Shown here: piece by piece, positions 46,990 through 57,495 of the stretch
Layout: the number at the start of each line of letters is the position of its first letter
Numbering within the stretch: the stretch's first letter is position 1
Source of the DNA: an uncultured Pelagibacteraceae bacterium
GTDB taxonomy: Bacteria; Pseudomonadota; Alphaproteobacteria; Pelagibacterales; Pelagibacteraceae
Assembly: GCA_902617975.1 (NCBI GenBank)
Contig: CACMYV010000001.1
Location: forward strand, 96,564-160,563
Direction: 5' to 3'
DNA: 64,000 nt
Notes under the pieces: generated by a model
Told to the model about the DNA's origin: nothing
Database searches by the model: none
What the model saw: the letters and a program-made list of their open reading frames with translations, nothing else
Translations under genes and position numbers: made by a program

Positions 46990-48060
46990 TTAAAAAACTT
47001 CAATGAATTTTTTTGCGATAATTTTATGGCCCTTTTCATTAAAATGAACGTCTCCATCATTATAAAATTCATCTATGAAGCTATCTGGATCTTTATCACC
47101 CAAAATTGAGAAAAAAGTCTCAAAATTATTTATGAATCTATAGCATTTATTTTTACAATATTTTTTCCATATACCCACTTGAATTGAATTTACATCATCA
47201 TAAAGAATTTGTGCAGGCCAAGGGTAAACTGCAATACTTAATTTAATATTATTTTTTTCACATAGTGAATAAAGTTTATTCATTAAATGTAAACTTTTTT
47301 CTATACCACCCTTAACACCAAGATTACCATAATTCTCTAAATTTTTATTATAAGTCCAAGCTGATCTCCAAAAATACTTATCTTTAAAAAGATTTTTTTT
47401 TTCTGTATTTTTCTTACTGGTTTCCATCAAAGGATAAATATCTTTTCTATTTTTATTATTTGATGTTTTTAATTGATTTTTTTTTTTGATAGTTAATTTT
47501 TTTAATACGAAATAAGAGAATGGAAATAAATTTCTAATTGAATTTTTAATTTTTCTCTTCAAAGTCAAAGAGTCACTGTAATGTACAGCTTCATCACTAA
47601 TATCACTTATATCTATGTAAACTACTAAATGCTCAAATTTAAATCCCTTTTTAATAAAATACTTTATTTTTTCATAATAAATAGTCGGTGAATATGAGGA
47701 AACCGCAAGATTTGCTATTTTTTTTTTTGTGTTATTTTCAATGATGCCAACAAAAGTATAATCATAATTTACTTGATAACCTTCGGTAAAACTGTCTCCA
47801 ATAAAAAAAATTTCAAAATTTTTACTATATTCTTTATTTTTTTTTGAACAAGAAATTCTAAAACCATATTTATTCGTACAATATCTTATATTTCCTTCAT
47901 ATCCATCGAACGAATGACTAAAATTATGATATCCAAATTCATGACTTTGAACTCTTAAATCTTTTGACTTAAACAAGTTAAGGATATGAAATCCAAAAAT
48001 GAAATCTACGCTAATATATAAGCAAAGAGTAACAAGAGTTATTGTAAAAAAAGATTTCAT
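46990..48060 (-). CDS. Membrane-anchored SGNH/GDSL hydrolase-fold protein
   Basis: A 356-aa protein with an N-terminal membrane helix (about residues 3-24) and an extracytoplasmic SGNH domain. Block I is FFIGDSFTEG with Ser90. Block III-like Asn is in KIANLAVSSYSP, and the C-terminal block is GDVHFNEKGH with Asp337 and His339. Related proteins remove or add acetyl groups on glycans (AlgX/AlgJ-like); the substrate here is unknown. It lies between the island's right repeat and the tRNA-Val gene and may be part of the variable region too. Confidence 0.72.
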   Translation of the reverse strand: MKSFFTITLVTLCLYISVDFIFGFHILNLFKSKDLRVQSHEFGYHNFSHSFDGYEGNIRYCTNKYGFRISCSKKNKEYSKNFEIFFIGDSFTEGYQVNYDYTFVGIIENNTKKKIANLAVSSYSPTIYYEKIKYFIKKGFKFEHLVVYIDISDISDEAVHYSDSLTLKRKIKNSIRNLFPFSYFVLKKLTIKKKNQLKTSNNKNRKDIYPLMETSKKNTEKKNLFKDKYFWRSAWTYNKNLENYGNLGVKGGIEKSLHLMNKLYSLCEKNNIKLSIAVYPWPAQILYDDVNSIQVGIWKKYCKNKCYRFINNFETFFSILGDKDPDSFIDEFYNDGDVHFNEKGHKIIAKKFIEVF

Positions 48061-48110
48061 AAACTTAATTATATATCATGTTAAGTTTTTTTAATTAAAT
48101 AAAGAAATTT

Positions 48111-48185
48111 TGGTGGGCCGTGTTGGTTACGCTCCAACTACCCCTGCAATGTCAATGCAGTACTCTACTATTGAGCTAACGGCCC
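48111..48185 (-). tRNA. tRNA-Val (anticodon GAC) with non-standard T-loop and D-loop
   Basis: A 75-nt gene with encoded CCA. Acceptor stem GGGCCGT/ACGGCCC, anticodon stem CTGCA/TGCAG with loop TTGACAT (anticodon GAC) and T-stem GTTGG/CCAAC are all fully paired. The T-loop is AGCGTAA instead of the usual TTCRAAT, and the D-loop AATAGTA lacks one of the two conserved G residues. Its first base is the last base of the rpoD stop codon, so it is probably cut from the rpoD transcript. Loss of function is possible but perfect stems argue against it. Confidence 0.85.
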
Positions 48186-50011
48186 TAACTCTCTAAGAAA
48201 CTTTTTAATTGTTTAGACCTACTTGGATGTTTTAACTTTCTTAATGCTTTTGCTTCTATTTGTCTAATTCTTTCTCTTGTAACTGAGAATTGAAGACCTA
48301 CTTCTTCTAATGTATGATCGGTATTCATACCAACTCCAAATCTCATTCTTAAAACTCTTTCTTCTCTAGGTGTGAGTGTTGATAAGATTTTCGTAGTTGC
48401 CTCACTTAAGTTTGATTTGATAGCTTGCTCCAAAGGTGCCAATGCTTTTGTATCTTCTATAAAGTCTCCTAAACTACTATCCTCTTCATCGCCTACTGGT
48501 TTTTCGAGTGAAACAGGTTCTTTGGAAATTTTTAAAACTTTTCTAACTTTCTCTAAAGGCATTCTCAATTTTTTTGACAACTCCTCTGGGGTTGCCTCTC
48601 TACCAAACTCACTTAGAATTAATCTTTGGGTCCTTACTATCTTATTAATAGTTTCTATCATATGAACCGGTATTCTAATTGTTCTTGCTTGGTCGGCTAT
48701 TGATCTTGTAATTGCCTGTCTTATCCACCAAGTTGCGTAAGTAGAAAATTTATATCCTCTTCTATATTCAAATTTATCGACGGCCTTCATCAATCCAATA
48801 TTACCTTCCTGGATAAGATCTAAAAATTGAAGACCCCTATTAGTATATTTTTTTGCTATTGAGATTACCAATCTTAAATTAGCTTCAACCATTTCTTTTT
48901 TTGCGATTCTAGATTCTTTTTCCCCTTTTTGAACTCTGCTCACAAGTTTTTTATATTCAGTTACGGATATACCTAATTTATTACTTATTTCGACAAGACG
49001 ATCTCTTATATTTTTAAATTCATTTTTATTTTTTTGAAAAAATTTTTTCCAAACATCATTTGTATCCAAAAATTCCTTTAAGTTTGGATTTATTTCGTTT
49101 CCAACATAAAACTTTATAAACTCATCTCTAGAAATTTTAGATTCAATTGCTAATCTCAACAAATTTCCTTCTAAAGAAACTATTTTTTTATTTTCAGCGT
49201 AATGCTTTTGAACCAAATCCTCTAAAACTGATGGGGACAATTGAAGAGATTTTATATTTTCTAAAATATCATCAACAATTTTTTTATAATTCTTTTCTTT
49301 AGAGATTGAAAATTTGTTGGTATTTAGTACACATTCGAGTTTTTCTTTTTGGTATTTTATTAATTTATTATAATCTTTAGTAAGTGTGTGCACTGTCTGC
49401 AGAACTTTTGGTTTAATTTCTGTTTCCATAGCAGCAAGAGTAGGATTGAACTCATCTTCGTCTGTGTTAGAATTCTCGTCTGAAGCCTGTTCATCATCTT
49501 GTTTTTTTTGTTTTGATCCATTATTTCCATCATCATCATCCATATAGTTAGTATCAATATCGATAATTTCTCTTACCAAAATTTCATCATTTTGAAGTTT
49601 ATTGTCCCACTCAAAAAATTGTTGGGCAGTTATTGGACTTTGAGATAATGCATTAAGCATTACATCTTTTCCTGCTTCTATTCTTTTCGCAATTGCAATC
49701 TCGCCTTCTCTTGATAATAATTCAACACCACCCATTTCCCTTAAATACATTCTTATTGGATCATCACTTTTCTCAATTGACTTACCTTCATCTTTAGATG
49801 ATGCATCTTTTTTTCTTAAAATTTTGTAGTCTGATTTTTTTTCAACAAGGATAATGTTTTCGTCTAATATATGAATAAAAGCCTGAGCAAGATTTTCACT
49901 TGACAAATTTCTCTTTCCTAAAGATTTATTTAATTCTTCATGAGTAATAAACCCACGATGGATACCTCGACCCATTAATCTCGCAAATGATTTAGTAATT
50001 ATTCGTTCCAC
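48185..50011 (-). CDS. rpoD: RNA polymerase sigma factor RpoD (sigma70)
   Basis: A 608-aa primary sigma factor. Region 1.2 ([22 protein letters not shown], near residue 85), a nonconserved acidic region with a Gln/Asp-rich stretch (about 150-190), region 2 ([61 protein letters not shown]), region 3 and region 4 ([14 protein letters not shown] ... [22 protein letters not shown]) are intact. The stop codon overlaps the tRNA-Val gene by one base. It follows dnaG by 65 bp, the usual dnaG-rpoD order. Confidence 0.97.
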   Translation of the reverse strand: MERIITKSFARLMGRGIHRGFITHEELNKSLGKRNLSSENLAQAFIHILDENIILVEKKSDYKILRKKDASSKDEGKSIEKSDDPIRMYLREMGGVELLSREGEIAIAKRIEAGKDVMLNALSQSPITAQQFFEWDNKLQNDEILVREIIDIDTNYMDDDDGNNGSKQKKQDDEQASDENSNTDEDEFNPTLAAMETEIKPKVLQTVHTLTKDYNKLIKYQKEKLECVLNTNKFSISKEKNYKKIVDDILENIKSLQLSPSVLEDLVQKHYAENKKIVSLEGNLLRLAIESKISRDEFIKFYVGNEINPNLKEFLDTNDVWKKFFQKNKNEFKNIRDRLVEISNKLGISVTEYKKLVSRVQKGEKESRIAKKEMVEANLRLVISIAKKYTNRGLQFLDLIQEGNIGLMKAVDKFEYRRGYKFSTYATWWIRQAITRSIADQARTIRIPVHMIETINKIVRTQRLILSEFGREATPEELSKKLRMPLEKVRKVLKISKEPVSLEKPVGDEEDSSLGDFIEDTKALAPLEQAIKSNLSEATTKILSTLTPREERVLRMRFGVGMNTDHTLEEVGLQFSVTRERIRQIEAKALRKLKHPSRSKQLKSFLES

Positions 50012-50076
50012 AGTTATAAGTTTGAAGGACTTATATAATGTCTAATAAAAAAAAATCTATGAGATTTTTTTTGTTT

Positions 50077-51852
50077 TTAGTTGATTTTTTGCTGTTTTTT
50101 TAACTCTTTTATCTCATTAAATGTATTCTCGCTCATATCCTTTAAAAACTTTGATTCTAACTCAGATATTCTTTGCTCTAACTCATAATTTTTAAGATCT
50201 TGAATAATTTCAGTAAAAATTTCTAATATTTTTTGATCATCATTCAAATTTTTTGATATTATATGCTTAACTGAAGCATAATTCATGACTCTACTAACAA
50301 GATTTTTATCCACATTTAATTTTTGAACATCTAGATTTAATAAATTTTCTGACTGATTTAAAATTTCTGCAAGTAATTGTTTATTTTCATCACTATATAA
50401 TTTTACATTGTCAATTAAGTGAATATTTTCATAAATTAATTTTGGTTTTGCAAGTAATATATATAAAAATGAAAATTCTTTAATTTCAAAAGATTTTAAT
50501 GATTTTGTTTCATTATAATAACTTTTAGTTTTGGCAAGAGATTTTGTGTATTTCATATAATTTTTACTAAATTTTGAATTAATATTAGGAGTTAACTCAG
50601 AAACTTTTTCAAGAAAATATTCCAGAGTATATTTTTTTACAAAGCTGTCTTTAATATTTGATGCAATTTCTCTAAGTTTTTTTTCGAAAATAGCTTTTGA
50701 GCTGGGGCTTTCAGTTGTAAGACCAATATAATGCTCAAATATAAATTTATGTATAGGTATAGATTTTTGCTCTGAAATTTCTAAAAATTTATCTTTGCCA
50801 AATTTATTTACATAATTATCTGGATCTAAGTTATTTTCCAAAAGAAGAAATGAAATTTTTTTATCAGGTTTTAATTCATCGATAATATTTTCTGCAGCTC
50901 TTAATGCAGCTTTATAACCACTTTGATCACCATCAAAGCATATAATGATATGATTATAGAATTGATTTAAAATTTCTATCTGTTTGCTCGTTAAGGCAGT
51001 ACCTAAGTTTGCTACAGTGTTTTCTATTCCATTTTTTGATAAACCAATAACATCCATATACCCTTCAACTAAGTATACATCATCTAATTTATTTGATAAT
51101 TTTCTTGCTTTATCAAGATTATATAAGTTTGAGCCCTTCTTAAAAAAGGGTGTTTCAGGCGAGTTAATATATTTAGCTAAATTTTTACTATCATCTATAA
51201 TTCTACCTCCAAAACCTATTATATTTCCTGAAATATTATTTATTGGAAAAATTACTCTATTTCTAAATCTTGATATATGTTTATTTCTCTTCTGATCAAA
51301 GTAAAATAAACCTGTCTCTTTAATAGTATTTTCATCAAAATCTTTTTTTAGTATTTCATAATAGTCTAAATCTTCTGTAACAAAACCAAGATTAAAATTT
51401 TTAACATCTATACCTGATAGCCCTCTTTCTTTAAGATAATTTTTTGCTTGATATGATTTTTCATTTTTAAATAATTCTTTTTTATAAAATTCAGAAAAAT
51501 TCTTACATATAGATTTATATAACTTCCATTTATTTTCTCTTTCTTCATCTTGTTTTGAAAATGTATAAGGTTGCATTCCTGCCAGATTTGAAAGCATTTT
51601 GACTGCCTCACCAAATTTAAGATTTTGAGTTTTCATTACAAAATCAAAAATATTTCCATGCTCACTTGTGCTGAAACAGTGATAAAATTCTTTTTCATCG
51701 TTAACTGTAAATGAAGGAGTTTTCTCTGTTTTAAATGGAGATAAACCAACAAACTCCTTACCTCTTTTTTTAAGTTTAACTGTTTTAGAAACTACCGTTG
51801 AAACTTTTAGTCTGGTTTTAATTTCGTCTAAATATTCTTTTGGATATTTCAT
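50077..51852 (-). CDS. dnaG: DNA primase DnaG
   Basis: A 591-aa primase that makes RNA primers for replication. TOPRIM residues are in VYLVEGYMDVIGL (about residue 255) and CFDGDQSGYKAA. The N-terminal zinc-binding site is degenerate: the family CxxH...CxxC positions read Ser38, Lys41, Cys59 and Thr62, so three of four ligands are lost. The surrounding fold (GLSPFKTEKTPSFTV ... FYHCFS) is kept, and a similar loss is, as I recall, known in alphaproteobacterial primases. The C-terminal helicase-binding region is short. It overlaps yqeY by one base. Confidence 0.95.
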   Translation of the reverse strand: MKYPKEYLDEIKTRLKVSTVVSKTVKLKKRGKEFVGLSPFKTEKTPSFTVNDEKEFYHCFSTSEHGNIFDFVMKTQNLKFGEAVKMLSNLAGMQPYTFSKQDEERENKWKLYKSICKNFSEFYKKELFKNEKSYQAKNYLKERGLSGIDVKNFNLGFVTEDLDYYEILKKDFDENTIKETGLFYFDQKRNKHISRFRNRVIFPINNISGNIIGFGGRIIDDSKNLAKYINSPETPFFKKGSNLYNLDKARKLSNKLDDVYLVEGYMDVIGLSKNGIENTVANLGTALTSKQIEILNQFYNHIIICFDGDQSGYKAALRAAENIIDELKPDKKISFLLLENNLDPDNYVNKFGKDKFLEISEQKSIPIHKFIFEHYIGLTTESPSSKAIFEKKLREIASNIKDSFVKKYTLEYFLEKVSELTPNINSKFSKNYMKYTKSLAKTKSYYNETKSLKSFEIKEFSFLYILLAKPKLIYENIHLIDNVKLYSDENKQLLAEILNQSENLLNLDVQKLNVDKNLVSRVMNYASVKHIISKNLNDDQKILEIFTEIIQDLKNYELEQRISELESKFLKDMSENTFNEIKELKKQQKIN

Positions 51853-52313
51853 TAACTATTTAGCAAATTTTTTATAATCTGGCCTGCCTTGGAAAAATCA
51901 ACTGTATCAGCATGATTTTTTTTTAGTTCACCCATGACTTTGCCCATATCCTTAATTGAAGAGGCTCCAGAACTTTTTATAATTTCTTCGCAAATCTTTT
52001 TTGTATCTGCCTCAGATAATTGCTTAGGTAAATATTCAGATAAAACATCAAGCTCTCCTTGCTCAATTTCTAATAAATCTGATCTGTTATTTTTTTTATA
52101 TATTTCTATTGATTCGGATCTTTGTTTGATCATTTTTTTTAAAAGCTTTTTAATATCCTCATCATCTGTCTCTTTTTTATTTGGACCAGACCTATTGTTA
52201 ATATCTAAGTCCTTAACTCCAGATAAAATTAACCTATAAGTTGATATCTTATTTTTATCTTTCGATTTTAAAGCATTTTTGTAATCGTGATCTATTTTAT
52301 CTCTTAGAGACAT
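51852..52313 (-). CDS. yqeY: GatB/YqeY domain protein
   Basis: A 153-aa cytoplasmic helical protein from ATG 52313 (MSLRDKIDHDYKNALKSKDKNKISTYRLI), which matches the usual YqeY start. A longer in-frame start at 52346 would add 11 residues. Family markers: MIKQRSESIEIYKKNNRSDLLEIEQGELDVLSEYLPKQLS (about 82-121) and the C-terminal MGKVMGELKKNHADTVDFSKAGQIIKNLL. YqeY resembles the tail of GatB that contacts tRNA; its own role is not settled. TATAAT at 52378-52373 on the minus strand may be its -10 element. It overlaps dnaG by one base. Confidence 0.85.
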   Translation of the reverse strand: MSLRDKIDHDYKNALKSKDKNKISTYRLILSGVKDLDINNRSGPNKKETDDEDIKKLLKKMIKQRSESIEIYKKNNRSDLLEIEQGELDVLSEYLPKQLSEADTKKICEEIIKSSGASSIKDMGKVMGELKKNHADTVDFSKAGQIIKNLLNS

Positions 52314-52384
52314 ACCAGAATGTACTTCATAGACAAAATTGTTCAAAAGAAAAATTGTATTTTTAAAAAATTATTATAGATCTG

Positions 52385-52413
52385 TTGCGGATAAATACGT
52401 TTTATTGTATTAA
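52385..52413 (+). promoter_or_regulatory. Candidate promoter of carAB
   Basis: TTGCGG (52385-52390) and TATTAA (52408-52413) are separated by 17 nt. The predicted start is near 52420, about 15 nt before the carA start codon. The match is moderate. Confidence 0.4.
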
Positions 52414-52434
52414 CCTTTAACTCATGAGTTGTAA

Positions 52435-53628
52435 TTGACTTTAAAACGAAAAAACAAAAATTCACATCTCTCAAATTTTAACACAGCTATTTTAGTTCTT
52501 GAAGATAAATCAGTTTTTAAAGGTATTGGACTGGGACATATAGGAGAGGCAACCGGAGAGGTATGCTTTAATACATCATTAACTGGTTACCAAGAAATAA
52601 TATCTGATCCATCGTATGCGGGGCAGATAATTAATTTTACATTTCCACACATTGGGAACGTTGGAGCTAATAAAGAGGATATAGAGTCTGATAAAATATG
52701 GACAAGAGGTGTTATTTTTAATTCAGAGATAACAAGTCCTTCAAATTATAGGTCTCTTCAAAATTTAGATAAGTGGCTTAAAAAAAATAAAATAGTAGGT
52801 ATAACTGGACTTGATACTAGAAGTTTAACAAATTTTATCAGAGATAAAGGGGCTCCAAAAGGAACAATATCTAACAATAAAAAAGGTAAATTTAATATCA
52901 ATAAACTAATAAATAAATCAATTAAATGGCCTGGTTTAAACGGAATGGATTTAGCGCAAGAAGTTACAACTAATAAAACATACATTTGGAAAGGATATAA
53001 AACTTGGAAAAAAAATAAGGGTTATGAAAAAAATAAAAAGAAAAAATTTAGGGTTGTTGCAATAGATTTTGGTATTAAAAAAAACATACTTAGGTATTTT
53101 TCTGATTTCGATTGCGAAGTTAAAGTTGTTTCCTGCAAAGAAAACGCAAATAATATACTTAATCTAAAGCCTCATGGAATTTTTTTGTCAAACGGTCCTG
53201 GAGATCCTGCTGCAACAGGAAAGTATGCGATTAAAGTTGTAAAAAATTTAATAAAAAAAAATATTCCATTATTTGGGATATGTTTGGGCCATCAAATATT
53301 AGCTTTAGCTTTAAATGCAAAAACCAAAAAGATGAAATTAGGACATAGGGGTGCAAATCATCCAGTCAAAAATTTAATTACCAAGAAAGTAGAAATTACA
53401 AGTCAAAATCATGGATTTGAAGTTGTAAAAGAAAGTTTAAAAAAAAATACAGAAATAACTCATCTATCATTATTCGATAACTCTATAGAAGGAATAAGAT
53501 TAAAAAATAAACCAGTTTTCTCAGTTCAGTATCATCCTGAAGCTAATCCTGGACCACAAGATAGTAAATATTTATTTAGTAATTTTATTAAAGACATAAA
53601 AAAATATGCCAAAAAGAAAAGACATTAA
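52435..53628 (+). CDS. carA: Carbamoyl-phosphate synthase small (glutaminase) subunit
   Basis: A 397-aa protein: N-terminal CarA domain ([18 protein letters not shown] ... [15 protein letters not shown]) and a class I glutamine amidotransferase with Cys in FGICLGHQ (about residue 280) and the His/Glu pair in [10 protein letters not shown] near 365. It releases ammonia from glutamine for CarB. The start is taken as TTG 52435, because the preceding in-frame region has a stop and the only nearby ATG (52424) is closed after four codons. The 3' end overlaps carB by 23 bp. Confidence 0.92.
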   Translation: MTLKRKNKNSHLSNFNTAILVLEDKSVFKGIGLGHIGEATGEVCFNTSLTGYQEIISDPSYAGQIINFTFPHIGNVGANKEDIESDKIWTRGVIFNSEITSPSNYRSLQNLDKWLKKNKIVGITGLDTRSLTNFIRDKGAPKGTISNNKKGKFNINKLINKSIKWPGLNGMDLAQEVTTNKTYIWKGYKTWKKNKGYEKNKKKKFRVVAIDFGIKKNILRYFSDFDCEVKVVSCKENANNILNLKPHGIFLSNGPGDPAATGKYAIKVVKNLIKKNIPLFGICLGHQILALALNAKTKKMKLGHRGANHPVKNLITKKVEITSQNHGFEVVKESLKKNTEITHLSLFDNSIEGIRLKNKPVFSVQYHPEANPGPQDSKYLFSNFIKDIKKYAKKKRH

Positions 53629-56600
53629 AAAAATTTTAGTTATTGGAGCTGGTCCAATTATCATTGGTCAAGCTTGTGAATTTGATTATTCAGGAACACA
53701 AGCATGCAAAGCATTAAAAGATGAGGGTTATAAAGTAATATTAATAAACTCAAATCCAGCAACTATAATGACTGATCCTGGTGTTGCTGATAAGACTTAT
53801 ATTGAGCCAATATCACTGGAAGTGCTGGAGGAGGTTATAAAGAAAGAGAAGCCTGATGCTATTCTACCTACAATGGGAGGTCAAACAGCATTAAATCTTG
53901 CAATTAATGCAGAAAAAATTGGATTACTTAAAAAGTATAAAATTGAACTTATAGGAGCTAACTCCAAAGCAATAGCGAACGCAGAGGATAGAAAAAAATT
54001 TAGAAAGAATATGTCAGATATTGGTATTGATTTACCAAAATCAGAAGTTCTAAATAAATTTTCAAACGCGAAAAAATGCTTAAATAAAATAGGATTACCT
54101 GCAATTATTAGACCTTCATTTACTTTGGGAGGATTGGGTGGAGGTATTGCGAGAACAAAAAAAGATTTTTTTAAAATTGTTAAAGAAGGAATGAATGAGT
54201 CTCCTCAAAATCAGGTTTTGGTTGAAGAATGTTTGGATGGTTGGAAAGAATTTGAGATGGAGGTTGTTAGAGATAAAAACGACAATTGTATAATTATCTG
54301 CTCAATAGAAAATGTTGACCCAATGGGAACTCATACTGGTGACTCTGTTACTATAGCTCCAGCATTAACATTAACAGATAAAGAGTATCAAGTAATGAGA
54401 AATGCATCTATTGCATGCTTAAGAAAAATAGGTGTTGAAACAGGAGGTTCAAATGTTCAATTCGCCATAAATCCAAAAAATGGAAGAATGGTTATTATTG
54501 AAATGAACCCAAGAGTTTCAAGATCATCTGCATTAGCTTCTAAAGCAACTGGCTTTCCAATAGCAAAAGTAGCCGCAAAATTAGCAGTTGGTTATACTCT
54601 AGATGAACTACAAAATGAAATAACAAAAGTAACACCAGCTTCTTTTGAACCAACAATCGATTATGTTGTAACAAAAATTCCAAGATTTACATTTGAAAAA
54701 TTTTCCGACACAGAAGCAATTTTAGGAACATCCATGAGATCTGTTGGTGAAGCAATGGCAATTGGGAGAAACTTCAAAGAATCTTTTCAAAAAGCTCTGG
54801 TTTCGCTTGAAACTGGTTTGTCAGGATTAGATAATATTTTTAAATATTCCAAAAAAGAAATTCTAAAAAATTTAAAAATCAATATTCCAAATAAATTACT
54901 TTTAATTGCTGAAGCTTTTAGAAAAAAAATATCTATAGATGTTATTTATAAATTATCAAAAGTAGATCCTTGGTTTTTAAATCAAATTAAGGAAATAGTT
55001 GATGAAGAAAAAATATTAAATTCAAAAGGGCTGCCCAAAACTTTTGAGGAATTTAATAGAATAAAATCAATAGGTTTTTCTGACAAAAAGATATCTCAAT
55101 TAACTGGTCAAAAAGAAACAACCATCAAATCAAGAAGAAAAGCGCTAAAAGTTATGCCTGTTTTTAAAAAAGTTGACACCTGTGCCGCTGAATTTAAATC
55201 GTTCACACCTTATATGTATTCTACATATCAAAGAAATTTCTCTATTAAAACTGAATGCGAAGCTGAGCCAAGTAATAAAAAGAAAATAATAATTTTAGGT
55301 GGAGGACCAAATAGAATTGGTCAAGGTATAGAGTTCGATTATTGCTGTTGTCAGGCTAGCTTTTCTTTAAAAGAGGTAGGTTTTGAAACAATAATGATAA
55401 ATTGTAACCCAGAAACTGTTTCTACAGATTATGATACAAGCGATAGATTGTACTTTGAGCCTTTGATTGAAGAGTATGTTGAGAATATAATTTTAAAAGA
55501 AAAATCAAAAGGAAATCTAATTGGCATTATTGCACAATTTGGAGGACAAACTCCCATCAAATTAGCTAAATTTTTAGATGAAAATAAATTACCTATTTTA
55601 GGAACACAATATAAATCAATTGATCTTGCAGAGGATAGAGACAGATTTAGAGAGTTGCTTATAAAACTTAAATTAAAGCAAGCGGAAAGTGGAATAGCCT
55701 ACAAGTTTAATCAAGCTATAAATGTTGCTGAAAAAATTGGATTGCCAGTCGTTGTAAGACCTTCTTATGTTTTGGGAGGAAGAGCTATGGAAATTGTTCA
55801 TGACAAAAGTCAATTGAAACAATTTATAAATGAGGCCTTCAAAGCATCAGAACAAAATCCAATCTTAATTGATAAATTTATCGACAATGCAATGGAAGTG
55901 GATGTGGATGCAATTTCTGATGGAAAAGATGTTTATGTTGCTGGAATAATGCAACACATCGAAGAAGCAGGGATTCACTCAGGAGACTCTGCTTGCTGCT
56001 TGCCACCGGTATCAATAAAGGCAAATCTTTTAAGAGAACTTAAAATACAAACAAGAAAATTGGCTCTGGCTTTAAAAGTTAAAGGATTTTTAAATATTCA
56101 ATTTGCAATTAAAAATGATGAAATTTTTGTCATTGAAGTTAATCCTAGAGCAAGCAGAACTGTTCCCTTTGTATCAAAAGCAAACGGTATTCCGCTTGCA
56201 AAAATTGCATCAAGAATAATGTCCGGAGAAAAGTTAAGTAAATATAAATTAAAATATAAAACCAATAAAAAATTTGCTGTTAAAGAAGCTGTATTTCCAT
56301 TTAATAAATTTCCAGATAGTGATTTATTGCTTGGTCCTGAAATGAAGTCTACTGGTGAAGTGATGGGTTTTGATGATGATTTTGGAATGGCTGTTGCAAA
56401 AAGTCAAATTGCTGCTTCAAATTCATTACCAACTGAGGGTATGGCATTCTTATCGGTAAAAGACTCTCACAAACAAGAAATAATAGGTATTGCTCAAAGA
56501 TTGATAAAACTTGGATTTAAACTTTCTGCAACTAAAGGAACTTCTGAAATTTTAAAGCAAAATGGAATGAAATGTAAAAAAATTAATAAAGTAAGCAGCG

Positions 56601-56830
56601 GGAGACCACATATAGTAGATGTTTTAAATTCAAAAAAAATATCATTGGTAATAAATACTGGAGGTGGAAACTCTGAGCACAGAATTAGTGATGCAAGGGC
56701 ATTAAGAAGAGGAACTCTTGCAAACAAAATTCCTTATTGTACGAATATGTCTACAGCCTATTCATTCTTAGAAGCAATAAAATCATTAAAAACAACTAAG
56801 TTAAGAGTAAAATCTCTGCAAGATATTTAA
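53606..56830 (+). CDS. carB: Carbamoyl-phosphate synthase large subunit
   Basis: A 1074-aa enzyme with two homologous ATP-grasp halves. The first half starts [21 protein letters not shown] (about residue 12) and the second [19 protein letters not shown] (about 567). Both carry the ATP-binding loops ([12 protein letters not shown] and [11 protein letters not shown]), and the C-terminal allosteric domain is present ([27 protein letters not shown]). It makes carbamoyl phosphate for pyrimidines and arginine. The length is standard. Confidence 0.97.
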   Translation: MPKRKDIKKILVIGAGPIIIGQACEFDYSGTQACKALKDEGYKVILINSNPATIMTDPGVADKTYIEPISLEVLEEVIKKEKPDAILPTMGGQTALNLAINAEKIGLLKKYKIELIGANSKAIANAEDRKKFRKNMSDIGIDLPKSEVLNKFSNAKKCLNKIGLPAIIRPSFTLGGLGGGIARTKKDFFKIVKEGMNESPQNQVLVEECLDGWKEFEMEVVRDKNDNCIIICSIENVDPMGTHTGDSVTIAPALTLTDKEYQVMRNASIACLRKIGVETGGSNVQFAINPKNGRMVIIEMNPRVSRSSALASKATGFPIAKVAAKLAVGYTLDELQNEITKVTPASFEPTIDYVVTKIPRFTFEKFSDTEAILGTSMRSVGEAMAIGRNFKESFQKALVSLETGLSGLDNIFKYSKKEILKNLKINIPNKLLLIAEAFRKKISIDVIYKLSKVDPWFLNQIKEIVDEEKILNSKGLPKTFEEFNRIKSIGFSDKKISQLTGQKETTIKSRRKALKVMPVFKKVDTCAAEFKSFTPYMYSTYQRNFSIKTECEAEPSNKKKIIILGGGPNRIGQGIEFDYCCCQASFSLKEVGFETIMINCNPETVSTDYDTSDRLYFEPLIEEYVENIILKEKSKGNLIGIIAQFGGQTPIKLAKFLDENKLPILGTQYKSIDLAEDRDRFRELLIKLKLKQAESGIAYKFNQAINVAEKIGLPVVVRPSYVLGGRAMEIVHDKSQLKQFINEAFKASEQNPILIDKFIDNAMEVDVDAISDGKDVYVAGIMQHIEEAGIHSGDSACCLPPVSIKANLLRELKIQTRKLALALKVKGFLNIQFAIKNDEIFVIEVNPRASRTVPFVSKANGIPLAKIASRIMSGEKLSKYKLKYKTNKKFAVKEAVFPFNKFPDSDLLLGPEMKSTGEVMGFDDDFGMAVAKSQIAASNSLPTEGMAFLSVKDSHKQEIIGIAQRLIKLGFKLSATKGTSEILKQNGMKCKKINKVSSGRPHIVDVLNSKKISLVINTGGGNSEHRISDARALRRGTLANKIPYCTNMSTAYSFLEAIKSLKTTKLRVKSLQDI

Positions 56831-56832
56831 AT

Positions 56833-57495
56833 TTAATTGACTTTCCAATCCGTCTCGAATGTAACGTAATTTACTTGAAGACATCTTCTCTCTTTTACTA
56901 TTTCTTTTTTTTCCATACCGTGCCAAGTATTGGGGCCACTTGAAAAGAAATAACCATAATTATCTCTATAAGGAACAGTTTTTGCTAATTTTAAATTTTC
57001 ATCATAAAAATCTGTGCCTAAATCTTCTTTTTCGTTATGTTTGTTTACGAATAATAAACATGACATCAGTTTCTCTTTAATATCACAATGTGGTTTTAGC
57101 CAGAATCCTTTTCTATCACAGATAACTTCAACTCTTACATATGAATTAGAAAGATCTTTATTTATCATTTCGGAAATTTTTTTGTAAGTTGATGGATTTT
57201 GCAGCTCTTTAATAAATTCAACAAGATTAGGGAATTGATTTGAATTTTCTTTTGTCACAAAACATCTAAATTTTAATGCTTTGCCTCCGTCTGATATACC
57301 TTCTCTAAACTTACCTTCACCCCCATCAATTGCCCTTGTACCATCATAATTTAAATTATGCTCTATCGGGTTAGCTATATCAGCGTTTAAAATTTCCTGA
57401 ACTTGCCCGTCAGTTAGTGGTTGATTTAATTCCCAATGTTCAAAAGGAGTTTTGTGATTTGACGAATTTTTTAATATTGAATTTAAAAATGACAT
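56833..57495 (-). CDS. 2-oxoglutarate/Fe(II)-dependent oxygenase family protein
   Basis: A 220-aa protein with a double-stranded beta-helix core. The Fe(II) facial triad is His136 and Asp138 (LKPHCDIKEK) and His192 (NTWHGM), with Arg203 or Arg204 available for 2-oxoglutarate. Such enzymes hydroxylate protein residues or small molecules; the substrate is unknown. Start ATG overlaps the ELM1-family stop by one base, so the two genes are co-translated and possibly act on a common glycan or surface molecule (inference). It converges on carB with a 2-bp gap. Confidence 0.8.
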   Translation of the reverse strand: MSFLNSILKNSSNHKTPFEHWELNQPLTDGQVQEILNADIANPIEHNLNYDGTRAIDGGEGKFREGISDGGKALKFRCFVTKENSNQFPNLVEFIKELQNPSTYKKISEMINKDLSNSYVRVEVICDRKGFWLKPHCDIKEKLMSCLLFVNKHNEKEDLGTDFYDENLKLAKTVPYRDNYGYFFSSGPNTWHGMEKKEIVKERRCLQVNYVTFETDWKVN

